DNA of 64,000 nucleotides from Choristoneura fumiferana. Lineage: Eukaryota; Arthropoda; Insecta; Lepidoptera; Tortricidae. The notes under the pieces are model-generated. The model worked only from the letters and a program-made list of their open reading frames with translations, had not been told where the DNA came from and did no database searches. Where the stretch lies: positions 15,800,012 to 15,864,011 of the forward strand of contig NC_133473.1 of assembly GCF_025370935.1 (NCBI RefSeq), read 5' to 3'. Below are positions 54,901-64,000 of the stretch, piece after piece (position 1 is the first letter of the stretch; every line of letters begins with the position of its first letter). The translations under genes were made by a program, and so were the position numbers.

Positions 54901-56829
54901 CACACCGATGCCGGGAGCGAAGCTAATAGTCTAAGATCCGAACTTGAAAAGATCTTCACCGGTATGATAATAGAATGAAATGTATTTTATAATAAATTTA
55001 GTATTTTAGAAAATATATTAGAAATGGATTTGCTAAAAAAATCCTGGACAGGCTATTTTTAATTATTTAAAAAAAAAAGATTTTTAATCAATTTTTGTTG
55101 CATCATCGAGATTATAAGGCAATTTTACATTAACTTAAAAGTATAATACATATAGAATATGTAGACGTTGGGTTTGCTATTGTTTACCTGGACGAACTAC
55201 TGGGTTGCCAGGTATAAACTTAAACAGGTATGTCGACGTCATTTACTTTCACTTGATAAGATAATAGTTGTATATCAACGTAAGCGCCATTTTATTGTGA
55301 ACACGTTGATATAGGGTTGTCTGCATTTAATTAAAAATCATTAAAAATAAAATAAAAAAAAACTGCCTGTCCAGGATTTTTTAGCAAAATCATTTCTAAT
55401 ACGTTTTCTAAAATACTAAATTTATTATAAAAATACATTTCATTCTATTATCAGACCGGTGAAGATCTTTTCAAGTTCGGATCTTCTACTATAACATGAA
55501 AGAGGGCATACAGAATACCGCGCGAGAAATAAGCGTGGCGAGGTATTTTGTGTGCCCTCTTTCATGTTAGCTTGAATATTACCGCCTCCGCGCCGCGCCG
55601 CACCGCCCCGCCACCGCTCTGTGTGTTTCAAGCTTTAACACACTACTTACTCCAGTCAGATAACTGATAGTTGCAGCTTGTGTGAAGTAAGTACATGTTT
55701 TTTTGTATCATATATTGAAGACTATTGAAAACTGGGATTGGGATTCACTTTGTTACCTACTACAAAAATGACTGAGATAATACAGCCATCAACACCTGAC
55801 CCAACAAAGTGTGCATAAATATCTGATACAATACTATTTCTAGGACCGGTAGGATGTATCAGATATTTTTGCATGCTGATGTGGCAGATATTAACACTGG
55901 TGACTGTACAGTTGAATGCAAAAATATATATACAGCCATAGAGTCAAAATATGGAAAATCCTTGTCCTTGGCTTTTTTTGGAAAAACATGTTAAGATAAA
56001 TGTCAAAGAAATATGTTTGTGTGTTTAAAAACTATCATATTTTAAAACTTGTCTAATATAATACCAAAAATAAAACTACCTATTTAATTACAAATTTTAA
56101 AACATCCCCTGACATATTCCCAACCCAGAATTTGATAAGTATCAGATAATATTAGCCATTTTATTAATATTTTTAATCAAATATTGTCCCAAGAGTACAA
56201 AAACAGTACCCTGTTGCTGTTGTTGTTGTTTTAATCAGGCAACAGATGTATGCACAAATGTGAATCTTATTATTTTTATATTAATTATAATCAGGCAACA
56301 GGAAACTGTTTTTGTACTCTTGGGACAATATTTGATTAAAAATATTAATAAAATGGCATGCAGGTCTAGACAACACTGTGGTTATGGTACAAAACCATTT
56401 TTACTGTTAAATTCATCATAATTTGAAGAGAGTTGACAGGACGCTGTTCAAATTTTCCACTTAGTGGAGAAATACATGCCCTTGACCGTACAATAAAAAA
56501 AAAAGTCAAAGCACATTTAAAGAGTAAAGAAATGAACCTGTAGAAGTAATGTGAATATGGTAGCTTTAAGCTCAGTTTCTCTTTTAAGAAAATATAATCA
56601 TCTTCACTCCAGATCTCTTGAAGGCACACCAACCCATGGGAACTTTGTTGTAGATACGCAGCAATCGCTGCGATTCTTTCTTTACGATCTTTAGAGATAA
56701 TAGGTATTCCCCTAGAACATAAAAATTATAAATGCTTGTAAATTATTCTTACAACCTATTGAATAGCTTTAAAATAATTGTCACTTACCAACAGTTAAGT
56801 GAAAACACATTCAAAGTAATCGCCGACAT
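51973..56829 (-). CDS. Neutral sphingomyelinase, six coding exons
   Basis: Exons, in order of transcription: 56829-56789, 56711-56538, 54579-54396, 53423-53269, 52875-52683, 52485-51973. They total 1260 nt and encode 419 aa, close to human SMPD2 (423 aa); all phases close. The enzyme hydrolyses sphingomyelin to ceramide and phosphocholine at membranes. It belongs to the Mg-dependent endonuclease/exonuclease/phosphatase fold: LNVFSLNCWG at the start, the metal-binding Glu in LQEIW, GDLN in exon 4, and the catalytic SDHNA in the last exon. Two hydrophobic helices follow (YLYTGLFIFMFLVATVGCW and VIKLGTTAVCFYYIIMG), then a charged Lys/Glu tail, the normal layout for SMPD2. The gene starts 1.9 kb left of the TFIIIA stop and converges on TMEM184C. 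Confidence 0.93.
53106..53268 (-). other. Intron 4 of the sphingomyelinase, right part
   Basis: Unique sequence right of the duplicated block. It pairs with sequence left of 53105: ACAGGACAGGAATACAGCAG, GGCCTATTTAG near 52990 and CTAAATAGGCCTGCCGGC..GTCCTGTGTG near 53120-53200 form a loose inverted repeat that spans the point where contig 1 stops. Confidence 0.45.
53575..53760 (+). mobile_element. Dispersed repeat of LINE/Helitron type
   Basis: The wording AAAAGTGTGTTTGTGTGTTT, CACAACGTAACGGAGCGACG, TTTTTGGCATAGAGATAGTT and GCGGGCGGAGCCGCGGGCAA is that of a very common lepidopteran non-coding repeat. No frame. Confidence 0.5.
53877..54080 (-). mobile_element. SINE with tRNA head, internally deleted
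   Basis: The complement starts GCCGTGGTGGCCTAGTGG, contains GGGTTCAAACCCCGGC and CACGAGCTTTGCGGTGAAGG, then jumps from AGGAAAC through a GAAA-rich stretch to TATATAGGCTGGGATAGATG. The middle third is missing. Confidence 0.7.
54889..55637. mobile_element. Composite element with ~120-bp inverted arms
   Basis: The arms at about 54949-55071 and 55361-55484 are close reverse complements: GATCCGAACTTGAAAAGATC, TTCACCGGT, AATAGAATGAAATGTATTTT and AATCCTGGACAGGC each recur inverted. Outer sequences GTTTAAGCTGGAAACACAC (left) and GTGTGTTTCAAGCTTTAAC (right) also pair. A small hairpin, CATGAAAGAGGGCA/TGCCCTCTTTCATG (55496-55566), sits asymmetrically between. No coding capacity. Confidence 0.65.
55798..55920. 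repeat. Diverged inverted repeat with TATCTGATACA arms
   Basis: TGCATAAATATCTGATACA is followed after about 30 bp by TGTATCAGATATTTTTGCA. Flanking CAGCCATCAACACC and GGTGACTGTACAG are a weaker outer pair. Confidence 0.45.
56155..56357. mobile_element. Inverted-repeat element with ~52-bp perfect arms
   Basis: 56155-56206 and 56306-56357 are reverse complements (GCCATTTTATTAATATTTTT ... ACAAAAACAG). The interior has TTG repeats and AATCAGGCAACAG twice in direct order. AT-rich, no coding content. Confidence 0.7.
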
Positions 56830-57429
56830 TTTTATGATAATATCCAGGCGGAAACAATAGTTTTTTTTGACTTCGTTAACTTTTTTAAGTTTGAGGTGGG
56901 TAGGGATTGAACAGTTTTACTGAAAGTGAACAATAGAATCGGGTAATATTTGTTAAGTTTGCTTACTGTTGTTACTGAAATAATGCCAAAACCGTATTAG
57001 CAAGGGTATACGTATATTACTAAGAAATTAATTAAAATAACTTCTGCGCTCAGCTGACTTGACTTAACCTTAACATTTTTCTAACTAACCTAACACCACA
57101 GAATATATAATAGTACTGACGTACTAACACTTAACAGACAGAATGGCTTGATACGTTAGTATCTCTTAGTAGTCTGTGACGGCTTGTATATACCTGTCAA
57201 CTTTTGACAAGCTTGAGAGCCACAGATTACTAATATGTAGCTAGCTATAAACCACCAGTTAGAAATGAAGTAGAATTACTGACAGCAAAACACACGAATC
57301 TTTTAAATAATGAAGGTATTCAAAATTATTGCAATCAACTGACTTAAAATGAAAATATATTTTTGTGGTGTCTGAGCCAGTCTGAGGTTTTCAGTTATTT
57401 AATTAACACATTAAACAGACGCACTAGAC

Positions 57430-58090
57430 ATGGGTAATCTCAACTCCGCGAAGTGATCTGACTCACTAGATCCAGCTCCGGTGTCGGTACCGAATCCGCT
57501 TATTGAATCCGACTCCTTTATTGACTCCGGTTCTTTCGAGCGATTATTAATTTATCTATGGCCGATCCGCCCCGGCTCGGATCGGTCGGTCGGTGTCGGT
57601 ACGGTACTGCGGTGCCCCACCCGCTGACTGAACTGAAGTACAGATTCGTGAGAGAGAGAAAGATTCGTTCGTTAGTCCAAGTCCGAGTACCGAACCGAAC
57701 CGACCAACCAAACATAGATAATAAGATCCAAGTCCAAGATCCGATCCGCAGGGCTACTACGAAACTCCAAAATCTAAGTTCGTGTCGTGCGGTCCCTCTG
57801 ACACTTATACTATTTAATACAAGAGCGAGAGGGACGGTACGATACGAACTTCGAGTTTCGTAGTAGCCCTGCCGATCCGATCCGAGCCGAGCGAGAGCGA
57901 AAGCAGGCGGACGGAGCGAGTCAGTGTGAGTGAGCGTGACGGCGATCACGAGCGAGGCGAGCCGCTCGATCCAGTCGGAGTTAGTAACTCCGGAGTCAAT
58001 AAGATTTGAAAGGAGTCATTAAGGGATTCGGATCCGCTTGAGGATCTGACTCTTTTGAATCTACAGATCCGGATTTACCCACCTCTAAGA
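57430..58090. mobile_element. Composite inverted-repeat element with a nested MITE
   Basis: GATCTGACTCACTAGATCC, CGAATCCG, GACTCC and ATTGACTCCGG on the left are mirrored by CCGGAGTCAATAAGA, GGAGTCATTAAG, GGATTCGGATCCG and GGATCTGACTC on the right. Inside, CCGATCCG-type units repeat in both orientations, and a family A MITE (57751-57870) is inserted near the middle. Frames predicted across it are by-products. Confidence 0.6.
57751..57870. mobile_element. MITE, family A, copy 5
   Basis: Starts GGGCTACTACGAAACTCC and ends GAGTTTCGTAGTAGCCCT, with GAGCGAGAGGGACGGTACGA inside. It has the most symmetrical ends of the five copies, so probably the youngest. Confidence 0.75.
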
Positions 58091-58470
58091 CGCACACAAC
58101 AAACATTTCCATTTATTGAGAAGCGATTGCCAGTGGCACAGACCTTATATCTTGTCTTGATATAAGGTCTGTGGCCAGTGGTCAGCGAATACATCAGCAT
58201 CCGGGAGCTGAGTCACCAGGAATCACCAATAAGTTCAGAAGCTCAATCGCCCTCGCGGTAGGCGAGTTTGTAGCGCGACTATCTATCTATTCTATTGAGT
58301 GACTACTAGTACTGTTTATCGTTACAAAGCTTCCTTTAAAACTTACTCCCTAGCTAAGTAATTTAGTGACGTTTTATTTAATATTTTTCGACACACTTTT
58401 GTATACTTACACAGAGATTGTTCTCCTGCCGTTATACTCCATCTCCATAGGATTAAATTTCCAATATGAA

Positions 58471-58640
58471 ACAGCGTTTAACAGCGAATATGTTTTTCAT
58501 TTACCTCGCCTCACTCCGCTCAGCTGTTTCCACCAGAGATGTGCTGTGCGAGGGTGCGTAAATGAAGAGTTTCTATTGGTTAATGAAAAACACATCCCTC
58601 GCAACGCATCCTCGCACATTATTGGTGGAAACGCTGCTTT
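58471..58640. mobile_element. MITE, family B, copy 2
   Basis: ACAGCGTTTAACAGCG and GGTGGAAACGCTGCTTT form the ends. The interior shares TTACCTCGCC, CAGCTGTTTCCACCAG and TTTCTATTGGTTAATGAAAA with 7178-7346. Confidence 0.6.
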
Positions 58641-58714
58641 ACCCAGAGGCATAGCAGAGAACGAGTCTGAACACAAGCTGAGCACAAAAAAAGTTAAATT
58701 TTTAACTAAGTAGT

Positions 58715-58720
58715 TTTATT
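58715..58720 (-). terminator. Polyadenylation signal next to the TFIIIA stop codon
   Basis: The minus strand reads TGA, two bases, then AATAAA. If used, the 3' UTR is only about 15-30 nt. Other AATAAA motifs lie further left, so this is one option. Confidence 0.4.
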
Positions 58721-58722
58721 GA

Positions 58723-61700
58723 TCAAAAAGCTACATTAATGATTTCCGGTTTATAGGTTTGCGGGATACCAGCTAGCTTGTGGGCTGTAGACACTTTCAA
58801 ACTTCCAAGATCTTTCCTTTCTTTGCGTCCCGTCATTTTCGTTTTTGGAGGTTTGCTCTTCATTACAGGTTGGCTATGCAGCTTCAAATGCATTGTAAGC
58901 TTAGCCTAGAATGGAGATAAAGATAAATTATAGCTTTCAACATGCATTTTTTAACAGTCAGTAAAATGTTTAAAACATATCCATGGAAGTTTTTTACCTT
59001 AGTACACAATTCAGCTCCACAAATTTGACATTCATGAGTTATCCTTTCATGCTTCATAAGAATATGCTGCCTCAAATTACTGTTTCTTGAATAAATCCTG
59101 GAATAATCAGAATATTCACACATCAACATCATATCTAGAATGAAAATAATCAATGAAGTGCTTTACCATATTTGACAATCATTTCAAATTTTTTAAATTA
59201 GAAGCACTACTATTGTCACATTACAAATAAGAATAGCCTTGGATCACAAACACTCAATTTTTAAAATATGATTTGGTAATAATGCAGATTGTCTTTAGAA
59301 AAATAAAAACAATTATTATTAAACATTTTTTTTATCCACATTAGTGGTTTCCAAGGATAAAAGGCTCCGTCTTATTCCATTTTTTACCACAAATAAATAA
59401 TGCAACATAAGCATAACATTCATAAAACTACCTTTCACATTTATCATATGGGCAGGGAAAGGTTCTAGTCTGGATTTTTAAATGGGTTCTCACATGCCGC
59501 ACCATATGACTCCTTTGTTTGAAATGCCTATCGCATTCATTGCAAATAAATTCTGAAAAATAGAAAGCTAGTTAGAGTTTCACAGTGACCAAGCTAAGTT
59601 GTAAATATGCATTGTCAGTACTGAGCCATGACACCTTAGAAGAGGTGAAAAATCCCCAACATTGTCAGTTCAAAGTGCAATATCTCAAAATACGGCTGAA
59701 CCGATTTTTATCAAATATCGCTAAGAACTACCGCTAGGAAACTCGCTTTTACGTGAAAAAACCGCATTGAAATTGGTCCATCCGTTTGGGAGCTATGATG
59801 CCACAGTCAAACATTGATCACATTGGCGTCGAACTTATAACACCCCTATATTTACATGGAGCAGCACATTTTTACAAGCTTTTATTTAACTTGCAACATT
59901 TGTACAGTCAATGGCATAATTATATACTGCTCAAAAGAAAATAAGGGCCACGTGAATTTTATGGGTAAAACGAAAATACTAATGAATATAATTCTTCATA
60001 ATATTCCTTGTCTAAAAATGGTTTTATTTATTCAATACAACATAACAGTAAATCATCCAATTAAATTTGTATTCCATTAAAAACGCAAACATATTTTTGA
60101 TTTCATTTTACCGGTGAAATTCAAGTGGCCCTTATATTCTTTTGAGTATAGTATATATATATTGTTCTGAGAGGCCTGTGCCCAGCACTGGGACGTATAT
60201 AGGCTGGGATGGATGGATGAATGGATATATATTACTAAGACGTCAAACATATCTATACACCATTATGCTGCTAAACATAAGGTTGATGTATACATATACT
60301 TGACACTATGGCTGTATAGATATTTATGCCCTTGGCTGTACTACTCAGTCATGTATGTAAGTTTGTAATTAAAATGATTTAATAAGTAATTAATTGAAAA
60401 TTAGATGACTAAGTATGTTAATATATATATAATAGCAATAAAATAATCATATACAGTATGTTTCATGTCCTAGAAGTAGTACATTCATGACATACATAAA
60501 ACTATTTTTAACATAAATAATTTTCAGTTTGAGAGTTACAATAGCAGCCGTCATTCTGTACAACCTTGTGTGATTTAATAGCAGCCTTAACTTAAGACAG
60601 CTCACTTGATCATCATGACCTAATAGAAGTCACTTTCTATTTTATTTTTATCAAGTATCTTTTATGTAAGTAAGCTACACCATACATACACCATACAGCT
60701 AGGACAGAAACCATAATTCTCCTACCTTTGCCTAAATGATCATTCTTCACATGCTTTTGGTACTTAGACCACAAGTTAAATGTAGCAGGACACTGGTTGC
60801 AGCGATGAGTCTTGTGCGAGCGGACATGCTTCTTCTTCTCATGAAGACTCACAAACTCTTTGAGACACAGTTCACAACTGTAAATTTTTAATATTATTTT
60901 TAGAACTTGGGATGCAAATATTTTCTATACTACTAATATAATAAAAAGGTAAACTTGAAAGGATCTTCCAAACCTATAAACAAATATAAAAAGTAACAGA
61001 CCAAACAGACTAACTACTTGGTAACTACTTGGTAAATGAAAAACATTAAAAGTGACAAACTTCTTTCATGTAAGATCTACATCAGAACAATCATATCTGA
61101 TTTGAATGCAACCCATATCATATATGAGAACTTGAACATACCTGAATGACTTGATGCCAGTGTGTTCGTACATGTGAGAAGTTAATTGATGCTTCTTCAG
61201 GAAATTGAGCTTGCAAATGTCGCAAGAGAATGGAATTTTCAATTTGTGATGTAAGTTTATGTGCCTTTTCAAATTTTGTCTATTTGCATACCTTTTACTG
61301 CATGTTGGACAGCTAATAAAAGGAATTATTATTTGAGAAAAGTATTTTTTCTATTAAAAGATTCTTATAAAGTTTAAAGAAGAAGTCAAAAAGTTTTTTC
61401 TTGCAAAAATAAGTGGCAATTGTTAGCTATACTACCTACCTGTAAAGCATGTCATTGTCAGGAACTTTGTGTACGCTATTTATATGTCTATCCAAGTGGC
61501 TTTTATTAGTGTAAGCCTTAGTGCAGTCTTTCTCTGGGCAAGGATATGCTTTCTGAAAAAAATATAGAATTAATTCGACTAAATCAGCAGGATATTAAAA
61601 TGAAAGCGCTTAGGTACTTACAACGTTATTATGTACTAGTAAATGTTGTGCCAATCTGTAAGGTCTATTAAATACAGAGGTACATCCTTCGTAACTACAC

Positions 61701-61729
61701 CGGTGCAAGTTTTTCTGCTTATTTTGCAT
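58723..61729 (-). CDS. Transcription factor IIIA, seven coding exons
   Basis: Exons, in order of transcription: 61729-61622, 61552-61440, 61312-61142, 60877-60726, 59552-59432, 59097-58998, 58905-58723. They total 948 nt and encode 315 aa, and phases close. Nine C2H2 fingers are visible by their cysteine pairs: CSYEGC, CPEKDC, CPTC, CDIC, CELC, CNQC, CNEC, CPYDKC, CQIC. The first has FNRPYRLAQHLLVH, typical of TFIIIA finger 1, and nine fingers is the TFIIIA number. The C-terminus is short and Lys-rich. TFIIIA binds the internal control region of 5S rRNA genes and recruits TFIIIC and RNA polymerase III; it also binds 5S RNA. It is shorter than vertebrate TFIIIA because the tail is reduced. Confidence 0.9.
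59640..59840 (+). mobile_element. LINE-like non-coding remnant in TFIIIA intron 4
   Basis: Contains AATATCTCAAAATACGGCTG, AACCGATTTTTATCAAATAT and GGTCCATCCGTTTGGGAGCT, the wording of common lepidopteran LINE 3' regions. No frame. Confidence 0.4.
59923..60153. mobile_element. Mariner-like MITE (TACTGCTCAAAAGAAAATAA ends)
   Basis: TACTGCTCAAAAG, ATAAGGGCCACGTGAATTT and TGGGTAAAA at the left are inverted at the right as TTTTACCGGTGAAATTC, AAGTGGCCCTTAT and CTTTTGAGTATAGTA. TA dinucleotides flank both ends. About 231 bp; the plus-strand frame at 59856 runs through it and is not a gene. Confidence 0.6.
60172..60222 (+). mobile_element. SINE, 3' fragment
   Basis: TTGTTCTGAGAGGCCTGTGC, CCCAGCACTGGGACGTATAT and GGCTGGGATGGATGGATG. 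Confidence 0.65.
60236..60330. repeat. Short dispersed repeat, copy 2
   Basis: Shares AAGACGTCAAA, ATATCTATACACC, CTAAACATAAGGT and CTATGGCTGTA with 10190-10290, in the same order. It directly follows the SINE fragment. Confidence 0.5.
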
Positions 61730-62527
61730 GTTTTCTTTTAATTATACGATTTATAATCAACGAAATCGAACGATCGACGAAATCATAATCTTTGGTTATT
61801 CATTATTAATGTGCTTGTGCTACAATTAATATAAATAAACTAGCGCTCTGAACTGATCACATTGACAAACAAGACCTCCCTATATATACTGTAGTCTTTG
61901 AACAAGACTACAGGAAGGACAGGTCGAGGATAGGACTGGCGTCATGGCGTGTATGTGTATCATACTATCATGCGTGTATCTCCCTATATAAAAACTGTGG
62001 TCTTTGTATCACATTTTGAAACTTCGCACATAACATAACCTCAAAAAATAAAGAAAATTCTCGTGTCAAAATGTTGTGTTGTGTTCGAGCTACTATTAAA
62101 AACACTCTGTTTTCTGTTTTTTATTTTTCGTTTCACGGCAGTGTTACCATTTGGAATAACTCATTTACAAAGTTGGTCAAATTATTTTAATCTTATTTAA
62201 AAGCTAGAGGTATTCAATAACTTTCTTCCTATCTACTTGCATGCAATATCTGTGGTGACATGACATTGACATGATAAATAATGACGTGATTCGTTCGAGT
62301 GAGATTCACTGGCTTTACGTTTTACTTGTTCTAAATTTTTGTTGTGACCGATTGGCCTATTAGTGTCAAATTTTAAATCAATTAATCACAGAAGAAAGAT
62401 CAAAAAATATTTTTTGTTTCTGAATAATTACTGCGCCAGAAAATCAGCTGACATACGTAAACAAAGGGCATGGTAGTTTTCTGTGAACTGCCATAATTGT
62501 TGCTACTTGTGATCCCTTACGGTAATT
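61730..62527. promoter_or_regulatory. Divergent promoter interval of TFIIIA and ILRUN
   Basis: The 798 bp between the two start codons must contain both 5' UTRs and promoters. Two similar blocks, CTCCCTATATATACTGTAGTC (about 61876) and CTCCCTATATAAAAACTGTGG (about 61980), recur, and CTGTAGTCTTTGAACAAGACTACAG (about 61890-61914) is a hairpin; these may be repeat-derived. No confident TATA/initiator pair was found for either gene. Confidence 0.5.
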
Positions 62528-63655
62528 ATGGACATTGATGGGTCCTCTATGCCAAATCCCCAAAATGTTGGGGAAATAGATCAGAATTTACTTCTTCAGT
62601 TTAGCTGTATGAATACTACGGACCGGGAAGAACTTATAGGTCAAATGCAGAGGCTACTGGGTCCTAGTTTGACCCACAACACAGCTAGCTTCTTTCTGGA
62701 TATGAGCAATTGGTAATAATCTAACTATTATTTATTGTATACTTACTTAAATTGACTATAATTAACTATAATTTTGTTGTTGTTGTTGTTATAACTCTTT
62801 ATTGTTCATAAAACATATGAAAATTACAATTAACAAGAGAAAGAGATGTACAAAGGCGAACTTATCCCTTAACTTATCTAGTTATTTTTTATGTCAAATG
62901 TTTCAGGAACCTGCAAACAGCAATATGTTGTTATTTAGACTATACTATACCACCAAAACTTCCATCAATGTCATTGAAAGCTGCTCAGAACCAGGAAACA
63001 GCTGTAAGTCCTGGAGCTTGGTAAGTTACTTGGCTGTTGAGCATAAAACTTAAAAAAACTGTAAGATACTTGACCAATTCAAAGATTTTAATCTCTGTTA
63101 CAACATCTTAGCAAAATATGTTAAAGTTATTCATTTCATAATTAAGATCAATGATAAGTTAACTTTTTTTTAATGGGCAGCCCATGATTGCAAATTGCCT
63201 TATATTCATGCTAAAGTTTGATATAACTAATAACACAATTTGCTTATTATGCTGCCCATTGCTTATTATGGCTTCTAATTTTTATGGTACTAAATCAGGG
63301 ACAAAGGATTTTACTGGCTATTCAGTATTTAAGTACTCAAACAAAGTCATTGTTTTATCAGTTAGATGTGTGACTAATAATAATGTCGTGTGTCACACAC
63401 AACCCTTACATAGATACTTTTGTTACAGTTTCGAACAAAATTGGAATATTGCCAACACAGGGACTGAAGCATGGCCAGGGAGTTGTAGACTGATCCAAGC
63501 TGGAGGAGAGCATCTTGGTGCAATACCAATCTATGTGCCTCCATTACCACCTGGACATTCAACAACGGTCATGTTAAAGTTAATAGCACCTAGCAAGCCT
63601 GGCACACATAGAGGATATTTCCATTTAGTGACTGACAAAGGAGACCAAATAGGAG
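62528..63655 (+). CDS. ILRUN (C6orf106) homologue, first three coding exons (partial gene)
   Basis: Exons: 62528-62712, 62907-63020, 63429-63655 (phase 1 at the last donor, so the coding sequence continues past the window). The N-terminus (LLLQFSCMNTTDREELIGQM, LLGPSLTHNTASFFLDMSNW, LQTAICCYLDY) is the UBA-like domain. After a short linker with PSMS comes the NBR1-like immunoglobulin domain, with WNIANTGTEAWPGSCRLIQA and APSKPGTHRGYFHL. Mammalian ILRUN restrains interferon and cytokine transcription through p300/CBP and IRF3; its insect role is inferred only from similarity. Reading through the last donor gives a stop after four codons, but the family continues about 15-20 more residues, so I prefer the GTAAAA splice. 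Confidence 0.85.
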
Positions 63656-64000
63656 GTAAAATATCGTAAAATATGTAAAATTCTATTATTTATTTATTTT
63701 TGTTGGTCTACCTACTTTTAACTTTAAGTTAACCACCGAACACGTAAAATACTGTTTCTATTTTGTCATTCTGTTATGTTTTTTTCAGTATTATAAATTT
63801 AAATTCGAAATATGTATTCCTGATATTATCGTACATTTAGGCACAAATCATCCATAGGTGTTAGTGTTATTATAAGTATAGTTAATTCTAGTACAAAGAA
63901 AATAAAAAATAAATGTTATTTAGTTAGGTAAGTATTATTTCTTTCTCTGTGAATGCGAATACATATATTAGATTATAATTGTTAAATTTCTCATGTAAGT
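63656..64000 (+). other. Intron of the ILRUN homologue, running off the window
   Basis: AT-rich sequence after the GTAAAA donor. No further exon with similarity to the end of the NBR1-like domain was found up to 64000. If the donor is skipped, a TAA follows at 63667-63669. Confidence 0.5.

Larger units (their letters stand above)
54580..56537 (-). other. Intron 2 of the sphingomyelinase
   Basis: GTTCAT donor and CTTACAG acceptor. It holds two large inverted-repeat structures (54889-55637 and 56155-56357) and a diverged repeat at 55790-55940 with ATATCTGATACA/TGTATCAGATAT arms. Confidence 0.6.
56830..58722. other. Intergenic region between TFIIIA and sphingomyelinase
   Basis: It should include the sphingomyelinase promoter close to 56830. 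It contains the large composite repeat 57430-58090 with a nested family A MITE, a hairpin CAGACCTTATAT/ATATAAGGTCTG near 58140-58170, and a family B MITE (58471-58640). Confidence 0.55.

Noticed and set aside
57518..57949. 143-codon minus-strand frame and its plus-strand partner
   Set aside because: Both cross a palindromic repeat and an inserted MITE; composition follows the repeat units, not a protein.
1..64000. CRISPR array, operon or bacterial-type defence system
   Set aside because: No regularly spaced identical repeats and no prokaryotic gene layout; this is intron-bearing animal DNA.

Overview
The window is animal nuclear DNA, most probably from a moth or butterfly. The evidence is intron-rich single-copy genes with GT-AG junctions, several copies of a tRNA-headed SINE ending in the GGCTGGGATGATGATG tail common in Lepidoptera, and a dense load of MITEs and retroelements. 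I cannot name the species. There are no operons or CRISPR arrays, and no defence-type gene cluster was found.

Host genes, left to right: (1) the first coding exon of a liprin-beta homologue (minus, runs off the left edge); (2) a six-exon C2H2 zinc-finger gene with an Ikaros/Hunchback-like C-terminal finger pair (minus, 6760-19153, 480 aa); (3) a TMEM184C-type seven-helix membrane protein (plus, 25635-37330, 439 aa); (4) a neutral sphingomyelinase (minus, 51973-56829, 419 aa); (5) transcription factor IIIA with nine zinc fingers (minus, 58723-61729, 315 aa); (6) the 5' part of an ILRUN/C6orf106 homologue (plus, from 62528, runs off the right edge). TMEM184C and the sphingomyelinase converge. 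TFIIIA and ILRUN diverge from a shared interval of about 0.8 kb. I assembled all exon models by hand from splice sites and codon phase, and the phases close exactly in each complete gene.

Mobile DNA: 0.6-2.8 kb is a MITE cluster. 16.0-18.1 kb is a 2.1-kb inverted-repeat element with repeated subterminal motifs. 21.2-24.6 kb is a nest: a Jockey-like LINE interrupted by a copia fragment and by a Penelope-like element with two 246-bp inverted arms. 29.75-35.65 kb is a BEL/Pao LTR retrotransposon with an intact long pol frame, antisense in the last TMEM184C intron. Further inverted-repeat elements lie in almost every intron and intergenic stretch.

Assembly: 42053-42152 is exactly 100 Ns. Sequence right of the gap (42153-53105) repeats 23971-42052 almost base for base, except that about 7.1 kb (26304-33424) is missing at a sharp junction near 44475. 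Small deletions, often in homopolymers, cluster next to the gap on both sides. The best reading is two overlapping, probably allelic, contigs placed end to end. The second TMEM184C, BEL and sphingomyelinase pieces are then false duplicates, not paralogues. The intact sphingomyelinase model comes from the right-hand contig; the left-hand copy of its fifth exon is broken.
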